Origin: a virus
Direction: 5' to 3' (one strand)
IMG/VR virus record: IMGVR_UViG_3300033141_003329
Span: 1-38,078 of that record
DNA length: 38,078 nt
Positions within the stretch are counted from its first letter, which is position 1. Each line of letters begins with the position of its first letter. Positions 13,995-20,846 of this stretch are shown piece by piece. The position numbers and the translations under genes were made by a program. The notes under the pieces were generated by a model, which did no database searches, had not been told where the DNA came from, and was given only the letters and a program-made list of their open reading frames with translations.

Positions 13995-14546
13995 ATGAGA
14001 ACATTCTGGTTTTTCACAACCAGCGACGGAAACGCCCCACACTTTCCCCCGGGTGTCGTCCCCCGTCGCGTATCCCGAGTAGCCCCTATCCGCCGGCTCG
14101 AACCTACAGCCGGCCACGCCCACCTGTGGGCCGGCATCGCTCGCCCCGATGCGCGCCTCTCTGGAGAGGGCGCCCTACACTTTCACGATGTGATTTTCTA
14201 CGCCGGCAACTGGCACACACTCACTACCGGCGCCACGCCCCACAGCCACGGGATCCCAGAAACACCCACCTGGTGGCTTGTCTGCGCCGCCTTGCGCGAC
14301 GTCGACGTCGCCGCCTGCGCCGCTGATCCGCAAATGTTCAACATCGGCGAGATCGTCGACGGCGATCTCGCCCCCGACACCTGGTCACCCGCCACGCTCG
14401 AGACCTGGCAGAACCGCATCGAGGCCGCGCTATACCTCACCTTGCCCGACGTCGTCAACAGCCCGCCCCGCTTTGTGGTGTGGCTGCTCAACGTCCTGGG
14501 CCTGCAGACGACCAGCGAAAGAGCCTACAGGTGCCCCACCGACTAG
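13995..14546 (+). CDS. unknown structural-module protein (183 aa)
   Basis: The gene follows the sugar-binding protein by 11 bases and shares its C-rich composition. The product begins MRTFWFFTTSDGN, has a Pro/Arg-rich strand region, a His-rich segment (GEGALHFHDVIFYAGNWHTL, then TTGATPHSHG) and a helical C-terminus (WLLNVLGLQTTSERAY). The histidines could bind metal. I do not recognise the family. Location between capsid-surface and head-tail connector genes suggests a virion component. Confidence 0.55.
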   Translation: MRTFWFFTTSDGNAPHFPPGVVPRRVSRVAPIRRLEPTAGHAHLWAGIARPDARLSGEGALHFHDVIFYAGNWHTLTTGATPHSHGIPETPTWWLVCAALRDVDVAACAADPQMFNIGEIVDGDLAPDTWSPATLETWQNRIEAALYLTLPDVVNSPPRFVVWLLNVLGLQTTSERAYRCPTD

Positions 14547-14558
14547 ACGGAGGATAGC

Positions 14559-14603
14559 ATGGCCAGCAGCGCAACTCTAACCACCCTGCAGTTCGCGACA
14601 TAG
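14559..14603 (+). CDS. possible 14-aa peptide
   Basis: ATG 14559 is preceded by GGAGGATAGC, a good ribosome site, but the frame stops after 14 codons (MASSATLTTLQFAT). The next gene starts 8 bases after its stop. It may be a remnant of a deleted gene or a short leader that feeds ribosomes to the connector gene. Confidence 0.3.
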   Translation: MASSATLTTLQFAT

Positions 14604-14611
14604 GAGACTCG

Positions 14612-15121
14612 ATGGCTATCGGTGACAACAGCTACGGTTCCGTCGCAGAGGTCGAGGCGCTGACCACGGCCTACACGACCGACGGCAACTATACCACCGG
14701 GACGCGGCCCACCCAGTCCCAGGTTGAAACGTTCATCGACCGCATCTCGGCCATCCTGAACGTGATCCTGGCCGGGCTGGGGTTCGAGATCCCGATCGCG
14801 CAGGCCGACGTGGTCCTGATGCTGGCCGAGTTTGTCACCGACCACGCGGCCTACCTGTGCCATGGGACCAACCGCGCCGGGCCGTACGCGCCGGGCAGCG
14901 AGCAGCTGCGGGGTCGCTCGCCGTTCGAGATCATCCGCAAGGAGGCGGAGGCCTTTTTGGAAAAGCACGCCTCGGGACTGGCCGCGCTGGGCGCGACGCG
15001 CGACCGGGCGCTGAGCTATGGCCTGGGGTGCAGGACGGAGACGGACAGCGGCACGACCCTCGAGCCGCCCTTTCAGCGGACGATGCTGGGGGATGAGATC
15101 GCGGATTGGGATGCAGGGTAG
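14612..15121 (+). CDS. head-tail connector protein (gp6/adaptor-like)
   Basis: The 169-aa protein opens with the adaptor pattern SVAEVEALTTAYTTDG, then RPTQSQVETFIDRISAILNV, and has long helices around VVLMLAEFVTDHAAYLCHG. Such proteins join the portal to the tail as a ring. An unusual amount of Gly/Ala and a C-terminal acidic tail (GDEIADWDAG) follow. Its position between the capsid genes and the tail terminator supports the role. Confidence 0.65.
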   Translation: MAIGDNSYGSVAEVEALTTAYTTDGNYTTGTRPTQSQVETFIDRISAILNVILAGLGFEIPIAQADVVLMLAEFVTDHAAYLCHGTNRAGPYAPGSEQLRGRSPFEIIRKEAEAFLEKHASGLAALGATRDRALSYGLGCRTETDSGTTLEPPFQRTMLGDEIADWDAG

Positions 15122-15130
15122 GAGGGATCG

Positions 15131-15835
15131 ATGGGTCTCGATTTGGGCAACGGGGGATTCGGGTACGGTTTTCGGGCCGTGGACGACATCGGCGAGCTGT
15201 GGGTGGCCAACGACTGGATGCCGTGGTGGAGCGGCGACGACCGCCCAGAGTACAAGGACGCGTCGGTGCAGATCGACGCGCGCCGCGTCCGCTCGGGCCA
15301 GCACGCACAGCAGTGGTTCAACAACTGGCGGGCGCACACGGCGGGCATTTACCAGCGGGTTGAGGGGGTGCCGGTTGGCGCCGAGGTCTGGTTTGAGGCC
15401 TGGGTGCAGTGCTGGTCCTCGGGGCAGAAGGACCCGCGCCACTCGGACGGGCGCTATCGCATGCGGATCGGGATCGATCCCTATGGCGGCATCGATCCGG
15501 AGAGCACGGACGTGGTGTGGTCCGGCGGCGGCGACGCGGTGCAGCCCTACGACGCCTACGAGCGGCTGGAGGTGCACTGTCCGGCGCGGTCAGACCGGGT
15601 AACGGTGTTTGTGTGGGGCCAGGCCGAGTGGGCGCTCCGGAACAACAACGCCTACGTCGACGACTGTCGCCTGTGGGTTGAGGGGGGTTCGGGGCCGGGG
15701 CCGACGCCGCCCCCTACACCGGACGACCGAGTCGAGGCGCTGATCGTCGCCCTGAACATGATCGCCGTGGAGTTGGGCACGCTGGCCGGGAATCTGACGA
15801 TGGTCCTCGAGTCGCTGCCGGAGACGGGCGAATGA
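15131..15835 (+). CDS. carbohydrate-binding-like beta-sandwich protein (234 aa)
   Basis: Residues ~15-195 match a beta-sandwich domain that I recall from many Chloroflexota surface and cell-wall proteins, with the pattern GELWVANDWMPWW, RRVRSGQHAQQWF, AGIYQRV, RMRIGIDPYGGIDP and AYVDDCRLWVEG. A Pro/Gly linker (GPGPTPPPTPDD) leads to a short C-terminal helix that may anchor it to the virion. Presence in the connector operon suggests a virion decoration that binds the host surface. Domain identity comes from memory of sequence pattern, and no binding partner can be read from the sequence. The stop overlaps the next start. Confidence 0.65.
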   Translation: MGLDLGNGGFGYGFRAVDDIGELWVANDWMPWWSGDDRPEYKDASVQIDARRVRSGQHAQQWFNNWRAHTAGIYQRVEGVPVGAEVWFEAWVQCWSSGQKDPRHSDGRYRMRIGIDPYGGIDPESTDVVWSGGGDAVQPYDAYERLEVHCPARSDRVTVFVWGQAEWALRNNNAYVDDCRLWVEGGSGPGPTPPPTPDDRVEALIVALNMIAVELGTLAGNLTMVLESLPETGE

Positions 15836-16290
15836 GCTATGCTGCGATCGAGGCCGCCGCGCAGATTCTGCTGCAGGCGCTGGACCGGTTCGACAACGCG
15901 GACGTCACGCGCGGCGACTGGCGCGTGCTGGACCGGGGCGACGCGCCCTATGCGGTGCTCTATCCCGGGCCGTTCGAGACGGGCGAGGACGGCGACTGGG
16001 GACAGCACGTTGTTGACTGGACGATGTACTGTGAGGTTTTCGAGCGGTACCTCGACAATGGGACCAGCGAGGTGAGCCTGGAAGCGACCCGGCAGGACGT
16101 GGTAGACACCTTTTTCTCCCATCCCACGCTGAACGGCGTGTCGGGGGTGACGCGGGTCCTGCCCGAGCGCGGGGAGCCGCCGCAGTACGTGTACGACGAG
16201 AGCGGCGGCGGCCCACACTTTGTGATGCAGCGCATCGAGGTCCACGTTATCGAGCGGGTGTGCGCGGATGGCGCCGGCGAATTCGCATGA
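15832..16290 (+). CDS. tail terminator / tail completion-like protein (152 aa)
   Basis: ATG 15832 overlaps the preceding stop. The protein has helix-strand alternation typical of tail terminators (AAAQILLQALDRFDNADVTR, VFERYLDNGTSEVSLEATRQ, HFVMQRIEVHVIERV). It lies between the connector and the tail tube gene, the usual place for the protein that caps the tail and joins it to the head. Sequence similarity is too weak to be certain. Confidence 0.55.
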   Translation: MSYAAIEAAAQILLQALDRFDNADVTRGDWRVLDRGDAPYAVLYPGPFETGEDGDWGQHVVDWTMYCEVFERYLDNGTSEVSLEATRQDVVDTFFSHPTLNGVSGVTRVLPERGEPPQYVYDESGGGPHFVMQRIEVHVIERVCADGAGEFA

Positions 16291-16385
16291 CAGGGCGCGC
16301 AGGGAGCGGAAAACGTGGGACTGGCGACGATTTCGCGCGGCGCCCGGCTCAGAGGCGATCCTGGAGCAATTTTTTGTTCGAGTAG
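16287..16385 (+). CDS. small basic peptide (32 aa), translationally coupled
   Basis: ATG 16287 overlaps the stop of the previous gene (ATGA). The frame runs 32 codons, with Arg/Gly-rich residues and a hydrophobic end (SWSNFLFE). It fills the gap before the tail tube gene. Coupling and position are the only support. Confidence 0.35.
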   Translation: MTGRAGSGKRGTGDDFARRPAQRRSWSNFLFE

Positions 16386-16403
16386 GCGGGACGAGGAGGC
16401 ACG

Positions 16404-17432
16404 ATGGCCCTGGAAGCGTTTAGAAAAGCGCAGATTTCAAACGTCGAGGACACGGTGGGCACCGCAGAGGCGGCGACCGAGGTCCTGCTGACGCACGGGT
16501 TGACCTGGCACGAGGACCTGCTGATCCACTATCCGCGCAACGATCGCGGCTCGCTGGCGCTGCACGAGGGCGACGACGAGGTGGTGCAGAAAATGGTCAC
16601 GCTGACCATACCCAGCACCCTCACCGCGCGCCAGGCGGCGATCTATGCCGGGATGTGCATTAGAGGCAACGTGACTGCGACGCAGCCCGACGCGGTGAAC
16701 CAGCCGCTGTCCTACCTGTGGTCGCACGAGCAGGGCTATACCACGGGCAACACGCCGGACATTACCAACGGGGTGAACACACACACCGTCGAGTACGGCG
16801 ACGACACCCAGGCCTACGAGACCGAGGGCTGTTTCGGCGTCAACTGGGTGATCAGCGGGCGGCCGGGCGAGCCGATCGAGTCGGTGCTGACCCTGGTCGG
16901 CAGGCAGCGCGTCGACACCACGTTCACTGCCGCCCTGACCAAACCCACGGTGCAGCTGCTGCCGTTCGGCAAGACGGCGTTCTCGATCGACACCTCGTGG
17001 GCCAACCTGGGCAACACGGCCAAGACCGAGCTGCTCCGCGCGTTCACCTTTACCTTTGACACCGGCCTGCGATTTGTGGCTACGGCCAACGGCGAGCTGT
17101 ACCCGACCAAAGTAGCGGAGGCGCGCAAGGCGCCCACGTTCTCGTTCACCTATTTCTGGGGCAGCGACGCCGACGCGGAGCGGACCAAATACGAGGCGCG
17201 GACCACGACCTTTGTGCGGCTCAAAATGCTCGGCTCGACCGAGCTGGACAGCGGCGAGAGCAACCCGCCCTATGTCGAGCTCGACGCCGCGATCCGCTAC
17301 ACCGACTGGCCCGAGTGGGGCGAGGACGAGGGCCTGTCTACCTTTGAGGTCCCGGCGACGGCGGTGTATGACGCCACCGGCGCCCACATGTGGACCCTGA
17401 ACTGCTACAACCTGATGTCGGCGTTTCCGTAG
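16404..17432 (+). CDS. major tail tube protein
   Basis: The 342-aa protein begins in the tail-tube style (RKAQISNVEDTVGTAEAATE), is beta-rich throughout, and has repeated strand-loop motifs with conserved polar ends (VTLTIPSTLTARQAAIYAGM, LRAFTFTFDTGLRF). Its size, fold outline and position before the chaperone pair and tape measure indicate the long non-contractile tail tube. GAGGAGG precedes the start. Confidence 0.8.
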   Translation: MALEAFRKAQISNVEDTVGTAEAATEVLLTHGLTWHEDLLIHYPRNDRGSLALHEGDDEVVQKMVTLTIPSTLTARQAAIYAGMCIRGNVTATQPDAVNQPLSYLWSHEQGYTTGNTPDITNGVNTHTVEYGDDTQAYETEGCFGVNWVISGRPGEPIESVLTLVGRQRVDTTFTAALTKPTVQLLPFGKTAFSIDTSWANLGNTAKTELLRAFTFTFDTGLRFVATANGELYPTKVAEARKAPTFSFTYFWGSDADAERTKYEARTTTFVRLKMLGSTELDSGESNPPYVELDAAIRYTDWPEWGEDEGLSTFEVPATAVYDATGAHMWTLNCYNLMSAFP

Positions 17433-17466
17433 GCCGTGCTTGCAGCGCGGCAAGGCGGGAGGACAG

Positions 17467-17826
17467 ATGCACTTTGTAGATGTGGCGGCGACGCGCGAGA
17501 TCCACGCCGAGTGGTGGCCCGAGGGCGAGACGGTCTCCCTCCGGCCCTTTACCTGGTTGGACGAGCAGCGGATCAGCGAGCGATCGACGACCGTGGACCG
17601 CAGTGACCCGGACAATGTGTTGGTGCAGGTCGACAACACGGCCTGGAACGAGGCGCGCCTCGACCTCGGGGTGGTGGACTGGACCGTCAGCGACGCGCAG
17701 GGAAACACGGTGCCCTGCACGGCGGCGAACAAGCGGCGGTTGGGCAGAAAAGACGCGCTGTTCATCCTCGGCGAGATCCAGGACCTGAACAAGGAGCGAA
17801 CTGCCGACGAGCAGCGTTCCTTTTGA
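17467..17826 (+). CDS. tail assembly chaperone (gpG-like)
   Basis: ATG 17467 is preferred since GGGAGG (17457-17462) precedes it; a TTG at 17440 would also be in frame. The 119-aa protein includes EWWPEGETVSLRPFTWLDEQ and GRKDALFILGEIQDLN, and ends at a TTT TGA that looks like a frameshift site. By position, between tail tube and tape measure, it is the G component of the tail chaperone pair that coats the tape measure during tail assembly. Confidence 0.75.
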   Translation: MHFVDVAATREIHAEWWPEGETVSLRPFTWLDEQRISERSTTVDRSDPDNVLVQVDNTAWNEARLDLGVVDWTVSDAQGNTVPCTAANKRRLGRKDALFILGEIQDLNKERTADEQRSF

Positions 17827-17829
17827 GAT
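17818..17829 (+). other. candidate +1 programmed frameshift site
   Basis: The sequence TCC TTT TGA GAG lets the P-site tRNA-Phe slip from TTT (17821-17823) to TTT (17822-17824) while the slow stop TGA waits, as in prfB (CTT TGA C). The +1 frame then reads FEIDLETMLRDG and joins the next gene without a break, giving a 187-aa G-T fusion. Confidence 0.65.
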
Positions 17830-17842
17830 CGATCTGGAGACC

Positions 17843-18031
17843 ATGCTGCGCGACGGCAAGATCCCGGCCCAGTGGGATACGCTGGCGCTGATGCGCTGGA
17901 TGGGGTGGGACTGGCCCGCGCTGTGCGCGACACCGGCCTGGATGGTCCGCGAGTTGATCACCTGGATGAAGAAAAAGGCGGCGCTGGACCACGTGCGCGG
18001 CCTGCAGGCGGGCAAGGGAACGAGGGGTTGA
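17843..18031 (+). CDS. tail assembly chaperone T extension
   Basis: The 62-aa frame (MLRDGKIPAQWDTLALMRWM onward) is the T half of the G/GT pair. The open frame extends upstream as FEIDLET to the end of G, and only a poor ribosome site (GGAG three bases from the ATG) precedes it, so it is most likely made as a fusion by +1 frameshifting. It has Trp-rich helices (GWDWPALCATPAWMVRELIT) and ends in a basic tail. Confidence 0.7.
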   Translation: MLRDGKIPAQWDTLALMRWMGWDWPALCATPAWMVRELITWMKKKAALDHVRGLQAGKGTRG

Positions 18032-18078
18032 CGGCAAAGATGAAGTGTGATGTAAGGATGCTATCGCGTGGGGCTGTG

Positions 18079-18333
18079 CTAGCAGATGGACGGGAAAGAA
18101 ACGCGGCTGTTAAAGCGATGCACCGTGTCGTTCTCTGGGTATTCGCAGGGCTGCACGGCAAAGGTGCCCGGGGGGTGCATCTTGCTGGCCTCCTGGAAGG
18201 CGACGAACTCGTCGTCATAGACGCCGATCACCTCATCATCCTTGAGCACCAGCACTTTGCCCTCGTACTGTTGGGCGAGTTCCTGCTGGTGCGCCTTGTA
18301 GAATCTGAACTGGGCAATCAGTGCCTCGTACAT
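18079..18333 (-). CDS. small moron protein (84 aa), DUF5678-like
   Basis: This gene is encoded against the tail operon and has its own promoter at 18379-18406, so it looks like a lysogenic-conversion moron. ATG 18333 is preferred over the upstream GTG 18345. The product carries the pattern YEGKVLVLKDDEVIGVYDD, an acidic strand-turn domain of a small widespread family, and a C-terminal half with VQPCEYPEN. The function is unknown. It ends ~50 bases from the convergent end of the tail chaperone. Confidence 0.65.
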   Translation of the reverse strand: MYEALIAQFRFYKAHQQELAQQYEGKVLVLKDDEVIGVYDDEFVAFQEASKMHPPGTFAVQPCEYPENDTVHRFNSRVSFPSIC

Positions 18334-18378
18334 GGTCCCTCTCACACAGTAGCAGTGCCATGGCTGCCGACTGACTCC

Positions 18379-18406
18379 AGTATAGCACGTCCTATCACCA
18401 TGTCAA
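18379..18406 (-). promoter_or_regulatory. sigma-70-type promoter of the moron (minus strand)
   Basis: Read on the minus strand it is TTGACA (18406-18401), a 16-base spacer, and TATACT (18384-18379). The distance to ATG 18333 is about 40 bases. Confidence 0.65.
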
Positions 18407-18420
18407 CACCCAATTCCCCC

Positions 18421-18449
18421 TTGACCCCACCCCCCGACTGTGATATACT
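18421..18449 (+). promoter_or_regulatory. sigma-70-type promoter with extended -10
   Basis: TTGACC (18421-18426), a 17-base spacer ending in TGA, and TATACT (18444-18449) form a near-consensus promoter with an extended -10. It is divergent from the moron promoter and drives the structured leader and the 107-aa gene. Confidence 0.7.
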
Positions 18450-18455
18450 GGTGAG

Positions 18456-18634
18456 TGAGTCGACAAACTCTTCACAATGGACCGGTTTTTTCGTGCCTGG
18501 ACGCAATGCGTACGTATCGCATTGGGAACAGAGCCCGGTATCGGTGACCCAACTGGTCCAGAGTTTGGCGACTCCACCAGGTGCGAACACTGATACCGGG
18601 TTTTGTATGTCGCACGCTGAAAGGAGTCGACAAA
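18456..18634 (+). ncRNA. structured leader or small RNA of unknown class
   Basis: It starts about 7 bases after the -10 box and runs to the next gene. A hairpin CAATGCG/CGCATTG (18504-18510, 18518-18524) is followed by a nested structure: an outer 13-bp stem (18534-18546 with 18588-18600, one G-U pair), a middle CTGGT/ACCAG (18553-18557, 18576-18580) and an inner GAGT/ACTC (18561-18564, 18571-18574). GGGTTTTG after the outer stem resembles a weak terminator. An exact GAGTCGACAAA occurs at both ends (18457-18467, 18624-18634). No convincing reading frame lies inside. Confidence 0.5.
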
Positions 18635-18958
18635 ATGTGTCACGCAGAGGTAGCAGAACTGTTGGAAGCGCTCGAGGACGCGAGCGCCAATGGAGACCCC
18701 GACCAGCTCGGGGCCAAGATCAGGCAGCGGGCAGTGGAACGGGCCGAGGCGGCACAACGGGCGATCGACAAACACCTGTGGGAGGTCTTGCCCAAGAAGC
18801 AAGTGCGCCTGGTGCGCATGTCCGACTCGCTGCTGTTGATGGGCGGCCTGGTCGGCGGGTGGATCGTGCCCGGCGAGAATTTCGACCTGGCCGGTGGCTG
18901 CCAGGACATTTTCGAGACCGTGGCCATCGCCGAGACGCTGCTCGGCGAAGCCATCTAG
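18635..18958 (+). CDS. unknown protein of the moron island (107 aa)
   Basis: ATG 18635 is preceded by AAGGAG (18621-18626), spaced by the GAGTCGACAAA repeat. The product has a charged helical half (LLEALEDASANGDPDQL) and a C-terminal hydrophobic stretch (SDSLLLMGGLVGGWIVPG) that could enter a membrane. It is transcribed from its own promoter and followed by a hairpin. The function is unknown; its setting suggests expression in the prophage. Confidence 0.6.
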   Translation: MCHAEVAELLEALEDASANGDPDQLGAKIRQRAVERAEAAQRAIDKHLWEVLPKKQVRLVRMSDSLLLMGGLVGGWIVPGENFDLAGGCQDIFETVAIAETLLGEAI

Positions 18959-18977
18959 TACCACACAACCACAGAGC

Positions 18978-19012
18978 GAGCCGGGCGGGAGGCGTGTCTT
19001 CCTGCCCGGCTC
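18978..19012 (+). terminator. stem-loop downstream of the moron gene
   Basis: GAGCCGGGC (18978-18986) and GCCCGGCTC (19004-19012) form a 9-bp GC stem with further pairing inside the loop. No T-run follows. It probably limits moron transcription before the tape measure gene. Confidence 0.55.
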
Positions 19013-19034
19013 CTCTGCATGATGGGAGAGCTGT

Positions 19035-20843
19035 ATGGCCAAGGTAACGCTCGACATTGTGTTGGACAGCAAGGGCAACGTCCGCTCGATCCAGCAGGCG
19101 GGGACAGCGTTGGGAGGACTGGACAAGGACGCCAAGAAAACCACAGACTCGCTCGACAAGTTGAAAAAAGTGGCCGGACTGGTGGGCGGGGCGATGGCCG
19201 CGATCAAGGCGGCCCAGGTGGCGGTCGAGTTTGTCAAGCTGGGCGCGAAGGTCGAGGCGACAGAGCACCGCTTTCAGCAGTTTGCCGGCGGCGCGGACCA
19301 GGCGGCGGAATACCTGCAGGCCTTTCAGGACGCGACCTATAACACCGTGGACCGCATGGCCAGTATGCAAGGCGCGGCCAAATTGCTGCAGATGGGCCTG
19401 GTCGACAACGCTGATGAGATGGCCCGCGTGGCAGGGATAGCCACGCAATTAGGCGACCAGACGATGGCCGCCGGGGACCGCATCGCCGACTTTGCCGCCC
19501 TGCTGGCCAACCAGTCGATCCCCCGCCTGGACAATTTCGGGATCAGCTCGGGACGGGTTCGGACGCGCATCGACGAGCTGCTCAAGAGCGGCCAGGCGCT
19601 GGACCGCGAGCAGGCGTTCAAAATGGCGGTCATGGAAGAGGGGGCCAAGAGTATGGCCATCCTCGGCGACACCTCGGACTTGACCAGCAACCAGATCGCC
19701 GAACTGGAAGCGGCGTTCTCGGAGGCCAAAGTGGGCGCGGCGGAGTTCGCGGCCGAGATGCTCGAGGTCGGCGGCGCGGGCGATTGGCTGTCTATCCGGC
19801 TGCGGGGATTCCCTGAAACACTGCGGCAGGTTACGTATATGGCGATCGCGGCAGATGTGGCGATGGATAAGTTCAAATTCTCGCTGATGTCGTTTCAGAA
19901 TCCGCTCGATGCGCTCGACGACGCCTGGGCGGCGTTCCAAAGTAGGCTGCTCGCCCTCACGCTCCCTGCCGACCATGTGTCTGAGATTCTGCGCTACCAG
20001 CACACGGTGATGGGCAACGTAGCCAGCCAGGCTCAAGAAGCCGCGGAGGGATTCAACCAACTGGCGGACGCAGAGACCACGTTTTCGGCCTCGAACGGGG
20101 TTGTGGACGGGATGGTACTCCGTGAGAAGTCGATCAGAGGGGTGGTCGATGCGACACTGGCCCTGAATCAGACCCTGATGGAAGCAGACCGGCAACAGAT
20201 CGGTCAGGCGATGATCGGCAAACTGCGTGAAGCGTTCATGGCTCCAGACAGCAAGGTGTCGGAAGAAGCCTATCGACAGGCCGTGAACGAGATTCAGTTG
20301 ACGTTTGGCCTGGCGGATGCGAAAAGCATTTTGCTGACCGACAGCATGATCGACCTGACCACGGCGTTTGTTGATGGCAGCCTCGGAGCTGGCGCGGTAG
20401 ACGATCAGCTCAATTCTCTGGTGGGGCGGCTGTCCGAGGGCGAAGAGATGGCCATCGCCGGCGCGGAAGCGCTGGTCGTGTTTGAGGACGCGATGCGAGA
20501 CACCAACGCTGAGGTATGGGAGGGTGTTGGCGCTGTGCAAAATCTCAACCAGGGGCTGGCCGAGATAGAGCGGGATATCACGATCCGTGTTCGCTACGAA
20601 ATGACCAACGCCCCGTCGGACACCCCCGGCTACGCCAACGGGACCATGTACGCTCCGGGCGGGATGTCGCGGATCAACGAGGGCGGGCGCGGCGAGTTGG
20701 TCTCCCTGCCCCGGGGCTCGCGCGTGCACACCGCGCAGCAGAGCGCGCGGATCATGAACAACACATTCAACATCACCAATCATAACGGCTATCGCGGGAT
20801 GCGCAACGACGTGTACGCCCTGCGCGCCCGAAACGGGAGGTAG
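19035..20843 (+). CDS. tail tape measure protein
   Basis: The 602-aa protein is alanine-rich and helical, with N-terminal ALGGLDKDAKKTTDSLDKLK and hydrophobic segments (LVGGAMAAIKAAQVAVEF). Its C-terminus bears the pattern seen in many tape measures, YANGTMYAPGGMSRINEGGR followed by RGSRVHTAQQ. It runs through the tail tube lumen and sets the tail length; at about 1.5 angstrom per residue the tail would be roughly 90 nm. It follows the chaperone pair, interrupted only by the moron island. It is short for a siphovirus tape measure. Confidence 0.85.
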   Translation: MAKVTLDIVLDSKGNVRSIQQAGTALGGLDKDAKKTTDSLDKLKKVAGLVGGAMAAIKAAQVAVEFVKLGAKVEATEHRFQQFAGGADQAAEYLQAFQDATYNTVDRMASMQGAAKLLQMGLVDNADEMARVAGIATQLGDQTMAAGDRIADFAALLANQSIPRLDNFGISSGRVRTRIDELLKSGQALDREQAFKMAVMEEGAKSMAILGDTSDLTSNQIAELEAAFSEAKVGAAEFAAEMLEVGGAGDWLSIRLRGFPETLRQVTYMAIAADVAMDKFKFSLMSFQNPLDALDDAWAAFQSRLLALTLPADHVSEILRYQHTVMGNVASQAQEAAEGFNQLADAETTFSASNGVVDGMVLREKSIRGVVDATLALNQTLMEADRQQIGQAMIGKLREAFMAPDSKVSEEAYRQAVNEIQLTFGLADAKSILLTDSMIDLTTAFVDGSLGAGAVDDQLNSLVGRLSEGEEMAIAGAEALVVFEDAMRDTNAEVWEGVGAVQNLNQGLAEIERDITIRVRYEMTNAPSDTPGYANGTMYAPGGMSRINEGGRGELVSLPRGSRVHTAQQSARIMNNTFNITNHNGYRGMRNDVYALRARNGR

Positions 20844-20846
20844 GGA

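Noticed and set aside
18478-18594. 38-codon frame inside the structured leader
   Set aside because: No Shine-Dalgarno lies upstream, and the residues are imposed by the hairpin arms. It is more likely untranslated RNA.
17872-19047. Long plus-strand frame of 391 codons through the moron island
   Set aside because: It reads antisense to the minus-strand moron gene, crosses two promoters and the structured leader, and ends inside the tape measure gene. There is no ribosome site or domain.
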